DNA of 64,000 nucleotides. Origin: Laetiporus sulphureus 93-53 (taxonomy: Eukaryota; Basidiomycota; Agaricomycetes; Polyporales; Laetiporaceae). Under the pieces are notes generated by a model, which saw only the letters and a list, made by a program, of their open reading frames with translations, made no database searches and was not told the origin of the DNA. Within the stretch, counting starts at the first letter, position 1; each line of letters starts with the position of its first letter. The stretch spans positions 1-64,000 of the forward strand of contig NW_024468585.1 of the NCBI RefSeq assembly GCF_001632365.1. The letters run 5' to 3'. Positions 1-12,700 of this stretch are shown in pieces. Made by a program: the position numbers and the translations under genes.

Positions 1-1068
1 GAACCGCCACTCGACGCGCTGCAGCGCCGGCGGCCGCAGCTGCGCGCTCTTCTTCCGCTCCACCCAGTCCACCCGGAAGCCCTCGTCTGCGTACATGACC
101 GCCATGCAGTGGCCGCACTCGCCGCACCAGAGGTTCTCGTTCGCCTCGTCGATTCGAGAGTAGCCATCCTTGTGGTAGCCGACGGTGATGCGCACGGTGT
201 GCAGGTGCTTGAGCATGGCCCAGAAGCGGTTGTAGTGCATCTATACTGTATGATGAGTCCCCTCTGATGGAGATGAGACTCCCGTTAAATTGCGGGCTTC
301 TGCAATGTGTTTGCCCGCAAGTCGTACCGAATTCCCCCGTTCTCTCTGGAGAAAAAGAGAATAGAGGTACACTCACGGGTAGGCCAATGCCGCCTGTGTA
401 CACGATCGGCGAGGGCGGCTCCTCTTTGAATGCTGGGACGTTGCATGTGTTGCAGAGGCTACACCAGATCGATTTCTGCGAGAGCCGGAGGACCCGCAGC
501 TCAGGGAACCGCATCGCGATGGCCTGCAGGAAGACGGGAGACGGCCATGGGTGGTCATGGACCTCGAGCTCTTGCAGAGGCGGCACGTTACAAAAGTCGA
601 ATGCATAGTTATAGTCGAGAGGGTCGACGTCCAGGCGTAGTCTGTTTACGCGTTTGAACTTGCTGAGGTCCCACCATGGGCCGGCTTCTGCATCGTGAAG
701 AGTTCTGTCGTGATCTTTGCAATGCAGGACTCTAGAGATGTGCCATCCAGTCCTGTACCAATGCTGAGTTTTTGCATGGAAACGCACCTTATCCAGCTGC
801 TGACTTGAGGAAACGTATCGATCTCGACGAGATCCCTTGGATGGCTGGCTACAAAGACGTGGAACCAAGCCTCGATAGCCGACTGGCGGATACTCCTGGA
901 AGTCAGGGTGAGAGGCTCAATCAATCTCCAATCGGGCTTCAACCTCGTGGCAGTTGACAAGAAATCCTCGTCCACGGTAGGATATGCATCACAGATGTAG
1001 TAGGAAATTATCTCGTCAATGAGCTCGATAGGCAACTTGGCGGTCAGTGTCATCTTGTCGTGGGACAT
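1..1068 (-). CDS. F-box-like protein, 3' end cut by window edge
   Basis: The N-terminus (start at 1068, context MSHDKMTLTAKLPIELIDEI) has the Leu-Pro-x-Glu-Leu-Ile-Asp-Glu-Ile-Ile pattern typical of agaricomycete F-box-like proteins. These families are greatly expanded in mushrooms and are presumed SCF ubiquitin-ligase adaptors. Three exons fit the frame: 788-1068, 377-731 and 1-240. The introns are 732-787 (56 nt, gtgcgt...ctctag) and 241-376 (136 nt). The second exon carries leucine-rich stretches such as RVNRLRLDVDP and LRVLRLSQKS, as in the degenerate leucine-rich C-terminal half of these proteins. The last visible exon encodes Cys-x2-Cys-x2-Cys in ENLWCGECGHC, possibly metal binding. The gene continues beyond base 1, so its C-terminus is unknown. 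Family level is fairly secure; target and function are not known. Confidence 0.7.
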
Positions 1069-1246
1069 TGTGAGAAGGTCGCGACTACGCACGGGCCACT
1101 CAAGGATTTCGGACGGTGATTCGAATTATGTAAACTCTGAATTATGTAGATTATACTACGAGACATAAGGACAGCACTAGCTGGTGTGCAGGAAAGGCGA
1201 TTGCAAAATAAGACAAACGAGCGAAGGAACATGTTGCAGAGGGAGT

Positions 1247-1925
1247 TTACGTATCCGTATCCAGTGCAGCCAGATGGTCTACAAGATCCTCCATGACAGA
1301 TTTGGTATGACCGTATTCTGCATCATCTGGTACTGCAGACGGCGAGCTGTATCCCATCGATGATCTCTTGAGAGGGACGAGTGGCGATCCTTGAGGCTCG
1401 AAGCCTGGTGCAATTCTATGCAACGCCTCTCGTTTGCGGCGCTCCTTCTCCTCTTCGCGGGACTTGAGGTACGCCTCGCGACGAGCAGCGTGGGCAGCGA
1501 GTGTTGCCCGTCGCGAGTCCTCCAGTCTCAGCACATGCGGCTCGAGCGTGAATGGGTAGACGAACTGGCGGCGCGGGTACAGAACGGATGAGAACACGCG
1601 TCTCGATGCAGGGAGGACTCACGTATGCGGTTACATCGTCAGGCAGTGGGTGAATATCTGGAGGGCGTACTACCTGAGTAGCATTTATAAACTGATACAG
1701 TTGTGTTTCGAAGATGGACGAACCGGCCGAGGTACCCTGAGACTCGGAGATTTAATGAGAGGGATCCGCGCTGCAGCAGCATACTGCATGTGCACTATCA
1801 ACGAACGGCAAAATAAGTGTAAAACCACACATATTTGACGAAAGACGTACGAGAATCAGGCATACTTGAACGAATCTCTGAAATCTACAGGAAGCCACTG
1901 GACAGAAAGCAGCGCGGCCTTTCAT
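1247..1925 (-). CDS. small conserved-looking protein, function unknown
   Basis: Two well-supported exons join in frame: 1623-1736 and 1247-1564, with a 58-nt intron 1565-1622 (gtgagt...ccgccag). The joined frame encodes an acidic N-terminal stretch (FETQLYQFINATQVV), then an Arg/Lys/Glu-rich helix (SREEEKERRKREALHRI) and a motif APGFEPQGSPLVPLKR. It ends with MEDLVDHLAALDTDT. The composition looks like a genuine small soluble fungal protein, but I cannot name the family. The first exon is uncertain. A start at 1925 with donor at 1850 keeps the frame and gives about 168 residues. A start at the ATG nearer the donor would break it. The gene diverges from LTN1, with about 170 bp between start codons. 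Confidence 0.5.
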
Positions 1926-2040
1926 TTTCGGGGTTTAAAGTATGCTTACATGTCCCTTTCGGAGATCTAATTCCACCTAACGATCGTGCTAAGCGCGGAC
2001 CCCAGGTCCTGGAATGACGCATCTTGACTTGATCCTGACA

Positions 2041-2050
2041 TATAAATAAG
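2041..2050 (+). promoter_or_regulatory. TATA-like box upstream of LTN1
   Basis: TATAAATAAG lies 44-53 bp before the LTN1 start codon in the short divergent interval. Spacing to ATG suits a short 5' leader. It is a sequence match only. Confidence 0.4.
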
Positions 2051-2093
2051 CGAGGTCCGACTCTCTCGATTACCACCATTGCGTCGGGCGACG

Positions 2094-5000
2094 ATGGCGA
2101 AAAGCAAGTCGTCTGCATCCTCCGCAACCCGAAAGAAACACGTACGAAAGGCGACGGCGGCAGCAGGTCCATCCAATGAGCCTCCATTGCCGAAGGAGAA
2201 GAAGGCAAAGGGCAAAGACAAGAAGAACAAAGAGCCCAGGAAGAAGGTATACATCCCACCTGTGAAACCTGCGCCTGTGCAACCAGATCCGCTTGACACG
2301 CTTGGAGTTGCACAAATCATCCCGCCAGAGTTGTTAGTTGTACTGAGGAGACTCGCGAAAAAAGACTCGACTACAAAGAGACGCGCTTTGGAGGAACTCC
2401 AGGCAGGATGGGTTGACAAGGCGAAGAAAGAGGGCCCGACCAGCGAGATACTGCATGTCTTGGTGGACATAATACCTGTCTGGGTGCGTTGATATGCTTG
2501 CTCATATTCTTCCTCGACACTGAACATTCCAGTAGTTCCACCATGTCCCTGCACTTTTCTTACATCCTTCCCGCAGAATCCGACTGCTGGCTGTGGGCGT
2601 GCACTCATCTCTCCTGCAGATGCCCGACATAGTCAGAGACCAACTTTTCTTCTTTCTGCGCGAGGTAGCCTCTGCGGACCAAGCCTCTGCGGACCAAGCT
2701 GAGTACATCATCGGCTCCTGGTGCATGGCTGCGCACGACGCCGACCGTCAGGTCTCCTCCCTCGCGCGTGAGACATGGGCGCAGTCGGTCTCGCTTACAA
2801 CGGAAGAGTCCCGGCCGCTCGTCCTTGCGGGAGACACGTTTAAGCAATTGTGGGAGTTCGTGTTGCGAACGATTCTGGATCCTAATGGCGTGTACTTGTA
2901 CGTGAATCCTCCTCAGGCCGCCGCGCTGCCTCCTCCGCCACATCAGCAGAAGAAGGGCGCTTCTCGTCCAGCGCAAGCCCGGAAGGACAAGGAAGAGGAG
3001 GCAAGTGCTCGTGCAAAAGCCGAGGAGGACGAGGAGAGCGAGCAGGATAGGAAGGGCCGGCTGCGCGTAGGCGCGCTCCGGTCGGCGGAGTGGATTATTA
3101 GTACGTCCTCACATGTACATACTGTACTGAAATGGCATTCATCATTCATCGTCACGTAGATTCGCTCGCAAAAGAGAGAAAGGCAGATATGACGGACAAA
3201 TTCCTCTCTCCGCTTGGTAATCCAGCACTCTGGTCTGCGCTGTACCACGGCCAGACACCACCGTTCGTACAGTTTGAAAGCATCGGATACAGTCAACCCG
3301 GAGTGCGAAGGGCGGCATGGTCACTCTTACAAACGTTACTTGGTGCATGTGAAGGTGAGAGAGCTCCATCTGGGATGCACATATCAGTCGCCAACTGTGC
3401 GATTAGATCATCTCAATCCGCTGCTGTCGATGTTGAGCAGCCCTGTCCTCCGCTCAGCATGGGTCGAGCCTGACAACAGCGTGAGGGACGTTATGATGGT
3501 GCCTCTATTGCTCTATCTAAGACGTGCGTCGCCTGTGCTCACATATTCCGCGAAATACAAATGTTCACGCTCATGATAGGCTACCCGGAAGCTTGGAAGG
3601 TCGACGCTCAGCCGGCAGACGACGAAGATGAAGATAGGTCTGGTTCGGAAAGCGAGGGCGAGGTGTACCAGGAGAAGTCCTTGGAGGCTTCCAACAAAAC
3701 GACTCCGCGTTCCCAAGCGTACTCGGAATTCTTGCAGTACCTTCAACTAGGATGTGCGGGGTCGCCGACACAGGGGTACCCCGCAGTCCCCATCATTCTC
3801 GCGACCATTCCGCCGATGGTGCGTTTCGCCCTGTTACAATCTTTTCCACAGTTGATGAGCAATCCGATAGATCGTCGGCTCTTTGTCGTCGACACCACTC
3901 GATGACCTCTTCACATCGTTTTGGGCCGCGCTTGATGGTCGTGCGCTGAGTGCACTAGACAGAAGCGCAGCATCGGCTGCGTTCCTCGACGCGCTCCTGT
4001 TGTGTGTCAATCTTGTTGTTGGCAGGCTCATGCGTGGCTCGCTGGAGGATAGCAAGCTGCTGATCTGTGGTGCTGAGGGCGAATCCATATCGCAAGATGG
4101 CGTGCGCGAAGCTGCCCTTAGGATGGTCAAGGAACAGTTTGCGCGAATATGGGAGGAGCTCAGTTCTGGGCGTCTGAGGGTTGAGGGAAACAAGGCGACG
4201 GCGCTGATGATGCGACCGCTTGTTTCCTTCAACAACATCGACAGAGGTATTTTTCCGACTGCATTACTTCCCAAGACTTGAGTCCTGAATATTGCACCTT
4301 TTGAGAATTCTTCCAGGTCGCATGGCAACCTCTCGCATCCGGCATCAAGAAGCAGGTTGACGCAGAGGACGCGCCAATCCCGCCATTGATTTCTACGATG
4401 CTTAGTGCGTTCAAGCGCAGTTTCGAGGCCGGCAGTGAGCAAGACGCTGCAGCACAGGCATTGATTAGGGAGGTGGTGCAGAGTGCCATTGCACAACTCC
4501 AGGCGGTCCTCGAGGGAAAAGACCCTCTTTCATCAGAGCATCTCTCGTCTCTGGTATCTCTTTTCGATGCATTCGCGAGTACCGCGTTCGGAGGCTCTTC
4601 CATGGGTGTGGTACGTCTCATTGATTTTGTTGAAAATCGGCAGCTTCTCAAAAATGCTCATCGCAGGAGCTCGAGGAGAAAATGCGGCAACATATCGAGC
4701 GGCTTGTGCTGGTCTTGCCATCTCTGCTTCGGGTGTACGTCTCCCATTGCCCCGACGAGACGCGTTCCTTGCGGCTTTGGCAAGATGTCCTCAACGCGAT
4801 TGCGAAAAATCCAGAAGAGAGTTCGAAGGAGCTAACATCATTGCTAGATCTGGCCATAAAGAACGAACTTCCGTCGTTCCTGAAGCCGCAAACACCTGTG
4901 CTGGATGAGCTTGCAGGTGGCTTGCTTGCCGACGCCTTATCAGAAGTGCCGCCGACGTCAAAAGTAACAACTATGCGCGGGCTGCTATGCTATCCAGGTA

Positions 5001-8000
5001 TGCTTTGATTCGGAGGAAGGTCTCAAGCCTTGCTTAGCTGGTCCTCAGACCACTTTATTTCCCGCAGTTGCTTTGAAGGTCTGGTGCGACGTCTCAGCTC
5101 GGCATTCACTCGATACATTCCCGATGCATTCCGTGATGATGCCTTCTCCTTGGATGCATTTGACGTTCCGTTAGAGATGTTTGATGCATTAGCTGAAAAG
5201 CAACCAGACGTCCTCTTTTCAGTCGGCGCCATCGGCAGCGTCTTACCGGATATGTTTTTTTTCGCGTATTTACTACCGACATTCCGAACGGTCAACGCGC
5301 AGGGACGCGATGTGGCAAGAATGCTGTGGATTCAATGGGCAACGGCTGCTGGCGAAGAGGCAGCATCGAGAGTATCGACAGTGATAGCAGAACAGCTGCG
5401 TGATCTATTGCTCGATTGTTCTGTCATTCCAACGTAAGTTTGGAGCACTATCATGTCGTAAATGAAATTCATCCTAAGTAATATTCCTAGACCAGGACAG
5501 ATCTTGCAATTCCTATCGGGCAGCTATCCCGGCTTTGACGTTGCTCCAATGGATCTGCTTCCACCCAAGTCCACGTTCGATAGCATGTTAAACGAGTTGC
5601 CCGCTGAAGCGATTGATGCAAGTCTAGCGGTCATAGATCCCATTATCCCGACTAGCCTTGGGGAAGGAGAAGCCACTGAAGATGAAATGCATGACCGCCT
5701 TGGTTTCTCCCGATACGCTCGTGCTGTATACGCCTTGTTGCTGCACCTTGCGGACGACAGGACAGCTGCGAGGGAGAATCCGTGGGCGCTCCGGCATCTC
5801 CTAGCCATATCTATGTACGCGGGCGAGCTTTTGCAGAGTCCACGATCGCATGGCGTAGTCTTCTCGAATCAGGCCTCGAGGACTGCTCTACAGGATGTTG
5901 TCACAAAGGTCGGGCAGATATCGGCCTACGTGCTCTCCTCTGAGCAAGGGGAGGGATGGCATGCCACGGTCGTAAAAGCCATTACTACGGAGAATCAGAT
6001 TGGCTGTCCGGACGACATTGGTCGACTCCTATACGATCTCATCGCGCTTTCACGATCAGAGGACACAGTGCGAGAAGCTCGTATTCTGAGGACTCTCTTG
6101 CAACACTTACTCGGCAGTGCATCTAAAACGGATGCCGAACAGTGGATTCTGCTCGCACGGAAGCTGGAGAAACAAGGTTTGTTTCCATTGTCCACGACCT
6201 GGAACGCTGACAGACAAACACAAACGCACAGCACCGTTTGCATCTCTCGCGATTGTTTACTCCGTCACGCAGTGCGCTCCAGAGCCGCCGATACTGGATC
6301 GTTATCGGAACGAGTTGGCTGCTAGCACGCTCGGCGTACCTCCGTCGAAAGCTAACACTGAGGGGCTATGGCATCTACGACGTTTAGCTGCAAGCGCACC
6401 TGATCCCGAGTCCGACGTTGTATTCTTGCCTCAACTCAGAGCAGTGAATCTTATGAAGGCTTGCCAGCAATGGATTACCTCGGACGAAGATCTCGATGAG
6501 GAGGTCGAGAGCGAGATGACACTGGTATTTTTCCATTTGGTCCCTATCCTGCAGAATGTGCCCGGTGCCCATTGGGACCTGATCTTCGACGTCATGGAGA
6601 ACAATCTTGAGGTAGGTTCTTCTTTATTTCCAACGCATCAGACGATTCTGATGCCGTCTGCGACGTTTAGAACTCGGCTCTCACGGAGCCCAGCACACTG
6701 GCAACTTTGAGCAGAACGTTGCGATTGTTCATTACTATCCAAGATCTTGCCACCACCAATAAGGCACTGCGCACCATATGGCAGGAAAGAGAGGCTACCT
6801 GTCTGACCCTCATTCGCGACATGATTGTCGTCAAGCTCGGTTCGTAGCATCCATGGCTGTGAGAAATCGCCGGCTAAATGCACGCTAGATGAATCGAAGA
6901 TGTCTACTCCGCTGTCCATCTGCCGAGAGCTGGCTTTGCAGATTGTTCAAGACCTCCCAGAGTCGCTCATCGACAAGAACATGCTGCCACAGGCACGTGG
7001 ATTTGTCTGCATTCCAGGACACGTTTTCTTACCGAGCATGCCAGACATGTCATATTATCACAGACTCTTCCTTTGACGTTCAGCGCATGGCCTACCAACT
7101 ACTTCACGAAGCTGCTAGAAAGTACACTGAACACATGGTCATTGAGGCCGCGGTCGATTCTGATGAGCAGGTGAAGGTTGAATTGCCGTCAGAACTCATC
7201 GAAATTCTGCAGCGGAGCCTGAATGACGACCCAGACGAGCTTCATCAGGTGAGCGCGCACGCTTCTCGTGTGAGCGCGCTTCTCAAAGACAATACAGGAA
7301 TACACCGGTTATCTACTTGCATGGATGGTCGCCTTCGATCTTTTCACAAATGCTGTACGTCAGGGCTATGACCTTGCTGCCCATTGCTGAATGTGCTCTG
7401 TTTGCAGTCGCTGAAAGTGAAATCGGGTTACATTGATCAGTTGCGGGACCTCAACCTCGTTGGTGATCATTTGCTTCCAAACATTCTCAGCATTCTTGGC
7501 CTTTACGGCAGCCTTTCCAAATCATTCAAGCTGAACATCTGGGACATTGGCGACATATATCTTGATCGTGAGCTCCTCTTCTTCTCTGGAGAAACCAGAG
7601 TGATGGCTACATGGTGACTTTTCACAGTCTGTCTGGCTGATTCGCCGTTGAGTTTGCGACTGCTCGCCGCGCATGTCTACTACCGGGCACTCTTCGTCGT
7701 TCCCTCGCTCATCCGAGCATGGCTGTCTGAGTGCAGGGACCGGCAGCTCTTCAAGGCCGTGACCTCGTACACCTCTACCCACTTCTCACCTCTGATCATC
7801 TCAGCCGAGTTGTCGCAACTCAGGGATCCCTCAGTGATGAGTGATCTCGTGGACGAGACCTTCACTGTCAAGGTCGCCGGTGCTGTCAATGAGGTCACGG
7901 CATCCTACGCGGTGGACGAGAATCACCTCGAGATCACTGTGAAACTCCCCTCGGACTATCCATTGCATGGTATTGAGGTCAGCGAGAACCAGCGGATAGG

Positions 8001-8444
8001 CGTACCAGAGCATCGTTGGCGGTCGTGGGTGCTGGGTGTCCAGCAGATTCTCACGTTTAGGGTGCGTTTTGCTACTAAGCCTCTCTCCACTTCCACTTAG
8101 TCCTGTGACAGAGCGGAAGCATCGTTGACGGCTTAAGTTTCTTCAAGAAGAACGTCTCGTCGTTCTTTGAAGGCCTGACCGAGTGCGCGATCTGCTATTC
8201 GTATGTGGTCATGCTGTTTTCTGCGAGTGTACCCTTCATACTTTCCCAGAGTCATCTGCGCCATCGACGGCACCGTGCCACGCCAACCATGCAAAACGTG
8301 CAAGAACCGCTTTCATTCTGCGTGTCTGTACAAAGTACGTCTATTCTCTCGTGCATTCATACTCTCCTCACCGTCGGCTTTTCGCAGTGGTTCAAATCGA
8401 GTCATACGTCAAGCTGTCCATTGTGTCGTTCGGAGCTTATCTGA
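2094..8444 (+). CDS. LTN1: E3 ubiquitin-protein ligase Listerin (RQC complex)
   Basis: Listerin tags nascent chains stuck on 60S subunits after ribosome splitting (ribosome-associated quality control, cytosol). The N-terminus is basic and lysine-rich, then shows the conserved LTN1 segment around LGVAQIIPPELLVVLRRLAK and KRRALEELQAGW. A long HEAT-like helical middle part follows. The C-terminus is a RING of the Listerin type, split over three exons: CAIC, then CKTC with FHSAC, then CPLC followed by the end RSELI. Order and spacing fit the family's terminal RING, with the protein ending right after it as in known orthologues. The gene has about 20 short introns. The first is 2484-2535, ending in cagtag. 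Estimated length, about 1,750-1,800 residues, matches fungal Listerins. The start at 2094 is the first in-frame ATG, and a TATA-like box lies upstream. Confidence 0.92.
2668..2697 (+). repeat. 15-bp tandem duplication inside LTN1
   Basis: GCCTCTGCGGACCAA occurs twice head to tail (2668-2682, 2683-2697), giving a repeated Ala-Ser-Ala-Asp-Gln in the N-terminal helical region. It is in frame, so the protein stays intact. Confidence 0.9.
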
Positions 8445-9259
8445 TCCCCATAGACCGCGAAGCGCGAAAGTATAATGTGTATCACTGCTGCCATGCTGTA
8501 TCGGAATACTCGACAAGTTCATCACCTTCTGTTGATCCGCCTGACAGGAATGTGCCTTTCCGACAGTTACAACAGCAGTTTACAGTGTACACAGCTGATT
8601 TCGGGATGCCTGGAACACCTGCTACCCGCGTCAGATGTTCGAGAGCAGTGGCCGTGCCCTTCGATCAGAAGTGATGCCTGGCATAGCCATAGCCCAACCT
8701 GATCATTTCGAAGCGTGCTCTTCATCCAAATCTAAAGAACCCTATCTAACGGGGATGTTCTGGTGGACACACATGCGCAGGCCTCGAATGAGTCGACGCC
8801 TGATTCAGATAAGTAATCCTTGATGCCGTAAGTCTCATAGGATGGAAGTGGTTCGCTTCGTTGCAGGCATGTGCCGAAGGAAGTTCAAGGAACTCCTGCG
8901 AAGGTGCAAATCCCGTTGAATTGTGAAGTCAACCTGGAAAATTTACTTGTCCGCTGAATTTGACTACAGGCGAGGGAGCTTCGTATCCTTAGCACGACAT
9001 AGACCGTCCTATTCCTATGACAGAAGGGAATGTAATATGTGGGATATCGTTACATACATTTGGGTATGGTATTAGTGGTCAACTGCAGGGCAGGATATAT
9101 GTGTAGTATGATACAGCGGTGACGTGATGGCATACTTCCTCGCCGGGAAAGGTAAGGTCGCATAAGTAACGCAGTGGCAGCGATGACACACATACTGCGA
9201 GGCTTTTGGCTCATGCTCCACTCCCTCAACGCAATGTGTGGACCCGACCTGACCTGGAC
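8445..9259. other. convergent 3' intergenic region
   Basis: About 815 bp between the stop of LTN1 and the stop of the minus-strand small gene. Short open frames here show no conserved motif and no splice-consistent extension. I see only presumed 3' UTR sequence. Confidence 0.6.
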
Positions 9260-9773
9260 TCAGTGCGAACGGGACACTTGCCCTGCGACCCGTGGCCGGC
9301 GGAAGCAGCGCTGCGAGTCGAGCGTAAGCTTTTGCAGACGCGCCATTAGGTCTCGCGCAAGGAAGACGACGCCCTTCTCCTCCTCATATAATGTGTGTTG
9401 CTCATCGATGGGCTCGAGAATGTGGAGATCCGCCGGATGCAGGGACGTCGAGTGCGAGAAGCGGAACTGTGTGATGAACTCGTGTCGGAAGATGTGCACG
9501 TCGGACGCCACAAGCGCGGATGATACGTCGCCCTGCGCGGGTTCGGGTACTGAGTGGCGTGACGCGAGCTGTCAGTTGAGGCGGATCGGATGTGGCGAGT
9601 GGCGTCGACAGCTCACCTTGGACAAGGTACACCCCTCCTTTGATTCTAGCAAAGGCGAACTGTGCCTTCGTCGCTGGTGATGGGGACGTATATGTTGGCG
9701 CGTTTAGCATGGATGTGCTGGCGGAGGTGTACATAGTACGGTATGGGGCGGATGACGTCGCCACAGCAGCCAT
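9260..9773 (-). CDS. uncharacterised 148-residue protein
   Basis: Two exons, 9617-9773 and 9260-9549, join in frame across a 67-nt intron (gtgagc...cactcag) to give exactly 148 codons plus stop. The protein begins MAAVATSSAPYRTMYTS and contains FAFARIKGGVYLVQ, then FRHEFITQFRFSHSTSLHPAD and DEQHTLYEEEKGVVFLARD. It ends with a basic tail. No signal peptide or membrane segment is visible. I do not recognise the family. Clean splicing, a consistent frame and a TATA box 155 bp upstream on the same strand support a real gene. Confidence 0.6.
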
Positions 9774-12700
9774 GGTATGCTTTTGAGCAACTTGGATGAG
9801 AGTGCGAGAGCGGAACAGGAGCAGCGACGATTTATGGAGAGTGGAACAGGAGCGCGGAACAATAAAGGAGGCGGTCCAGGCGGCGGGTGCGTACACTAGG
9901 ATCTGCCATCTGCACCGGAGATGAGTTGTTTATATAGAGGAGCGATGGATCTGTTCTGACATGCTCGGGCCACGAGGGGAAAAGAAAAGACGCGGTGACT
10001 GCACAAAGCGTCGCAACGCCTCCGTCCGACCTGCCTAGGCATCACTCTCACCGATCTCTCTCGGCCGCTAATTCATATATGCAACTCCGCCGCATCATAC
10101 CAACTCTCAGCCCAATGATGCACGCGTTGCTCGTGGCCGCAATAAAGCTGAGGAGGGTGAGACGGACGCGAGCTGCTTTGTAAAAATGCACTTTGAGGTC
10201 ACGCTACTTCCGCGAGCAGAAGACGAAGCGCCAGCGAACTGTGGGAGTTGGCCGGCCACTCAGCCTGTTTGGTGTGGCGCTTTCTCGTTTCCGTGTGTCC
10301 CGTGTGTCCGCACCGTTCTAGCTCCACTTCCGCACGCGGCTGATGGCTCCTTTTAACCTTTAGATAGGACTATCGGCATCCTTCTTCGTTCGGCATGCAC
10401 AGGCGTGGAAGTATGGAAGCGCCTTCCGACTTAGACAATTATCCCATACCGCACGGACACGCAGAATCGCTGATGGCTTATCGCAGGCTACGTGCGAGCC
10501 ATCGATGAGCGCGAAGCAGTCTTGACGGCATTGTCCGCGATGATGGATGGCCGGATTGAAGGGAGACATACACATTGTTTTGATGGGATCGCACTGCATA
10601 CACCCTGAGCCGTAGCTCCGTGGCGATACTAGGGCATGAATCTGTGTTTCGGAATAGGTACAAGGAATGATACTGATGGTGATGATGACTTTATAGCAGG
10701 AGCGCCACAATTGATGCAGATAGAACCTTGCTATCATCCTGCTAACGTCGCACACAAGTCAGGAAATGCGTGTTTCTTGACCATCTCACTTAGATGAAAC
10801 GCACGGTTGCCACATTATGGAGCATTCGGACGTATAACGAATCAGACCATCGGACCCGTGTAGAGCCACTGATATTGCATGCCGACCGGCCTGCGCACAG
10901 CCGCCGCTGAATTGCATCTTGCTTCCAGATGACCCGCTAGCTAGAGATAGTAGCTGGTCCTTCGAAAGTGAAGCCTCGAAACTCTATTGGCATGCTGGGC
11001 TCCCAGGGTCGGCGAGAGCGCGCCAAAGACCAAGACCCAGTCCAAGACAATCGCTAGACGCAGACGATGACAGATTCGAGCCGTGACTGCGGAGCGCGCA
11101 GGTGACATCTTCGTCCATTGCTCCGGCGTCAAGCTTCGAGATGTCGCCTGAAGTATTCTTCTAACTGGATGCGGGAAGCGCCACAAAGCCACGCCACCTT
11201 GCGTTGATTATTCAACGAGAGCAAGCACCTGGAGGCAAATCACAGACGAAACGAATAAGACATTGGATGACCTGTTAGGAAGACATGATGCCCTGAACGC
11301 AGCCATGCAGCAGACACGGTGAAACGGCCGTGAGCATAGACCGGGAGCACGGGTCAAGATGAAAAATGCTAGACAGCATGTTGAACTCCATGTTCCCCGG
11401 CAGCTATAGGATTGATTCTGGCAAATTGAGACGTTCTGACAGAAAACGGCGGCCGCGTCAAGTTCGGAAGGATGCAAGAATTTTGCTCGCGACATGAATT
11501 GTCCCGGGCACCTCGTGTCTGAGTGTTGACTTTGCTGAGAAACTTGGATACCTGATGGAGAAGACATGCAGGAATTCATGTCATAGAGCAGCCGGGAGAA
11601 ATAACTTTGTGATGGCAGCACGGATGCCAAGTGGAGAAGCGTAGCAATTCTGTTATTGGCTGTACATGTGGGACGGAGATGACAATTCTCGCTCGTGAAT
11701 CGCTGACTATGGCAGCACGAGACTTGCACGTTGAGAAACATGAAGTGTGTGGCACGGACCAGTATTCTTGATGGATTGATCACTCGCTCTGAACATGGAT
11801 ACTCGGAAGCAATGACCGCTGCTTGCTAGCTCTGTCCGAGCGCGTTGCACTTCACGGCATCAGACCCGTACAATGCGCCAGGGGAGAATGCGCGACTCCA
11901 GACCGCCGCGGTGTTTGCAACCTTGTAGCCACAAATCCTTCGATCCCGATTCGACCTTGAAGAGGTTGCACTGCCGATCCTGCATCGAGAGCGACTGACG
12001 TATTTCATTCGGAATCTGGTTGACTTCGGATGGATCCAGACACAGTCCAGCCATATATATGCATAGCATATGAAGAGGGGATTAGGCGAGACCCGGATGG
12101 CCGCATATACCGCTCGGATATGCACACGTTTGATGTTGACACAGACGCAGGCCGGTATGCAGCGACTTGATGGCGACGGAGTTGCAGGTAGTTGCGAGCT
12201 CTGCTGGCGGGGCGCCCAGGGGCCAGGACGATGCTTTGGGCCACGTGGAGACGCGACCACGTGACCGCATACAGCGCGATTGTGCCGCGTGTCCGCCACA
12301 GCGCAGGTTTGCTGTGCGAGGCGACGCTTCTGAAAGTATCGACTCGCCATTCGTCTTTTTCTCTTCACCATGGACTTTGGTACCTCAAGTTAACATTGAG
12401 CTCATACTTTTATGACACTTAATTGGCAGTCATCGAGGTTCCTCGGACCTTCGGCTCACGGTATAGTAGCAGGCTAGCAGCGCGGTTCGATATGATGATC
12501 TTATGCCGCTGCTGATCTCCTGGGGAGAAAGGAAAAAACTATCGCTGAAGACCGAATAATTTACCTGGTAAGTGGACGCTTGTCAAAATGCAGTGCAGTT
12601 CTGCATATTGGACGGAATTTCAGGACCATCACTATAACCGTTGACTCCTGCTTCACCCCACGGCTGCTACGCGAGACTGAAGCCCAAGCTTCCTTAGACT

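Noticed and set aside
10360..10755. Minus-strand 131-codon frame with FALIDGSHV, faintly like a DDE transposase (Harbinger) motif
   Set aside because: Only one short match, no second or third acidic block, no flanking inverted repeats or target duplication, and a Cys-rich composition typical of a chance frame.
11860..12069. Minus-strand fragment resembling the start of fungal HNH-type domains
   Set aside because: The HNH residues and the expected downstream Trp-Ile-Phe-Pro block are missing and no neighbouring exons continue it.
11208..12371. Two long minus-strand frames (191 and 181 codons)
   Set aside because: No domain, biased Cys/Ser/Arg content, and overlapping frames on both strands of similar quality.
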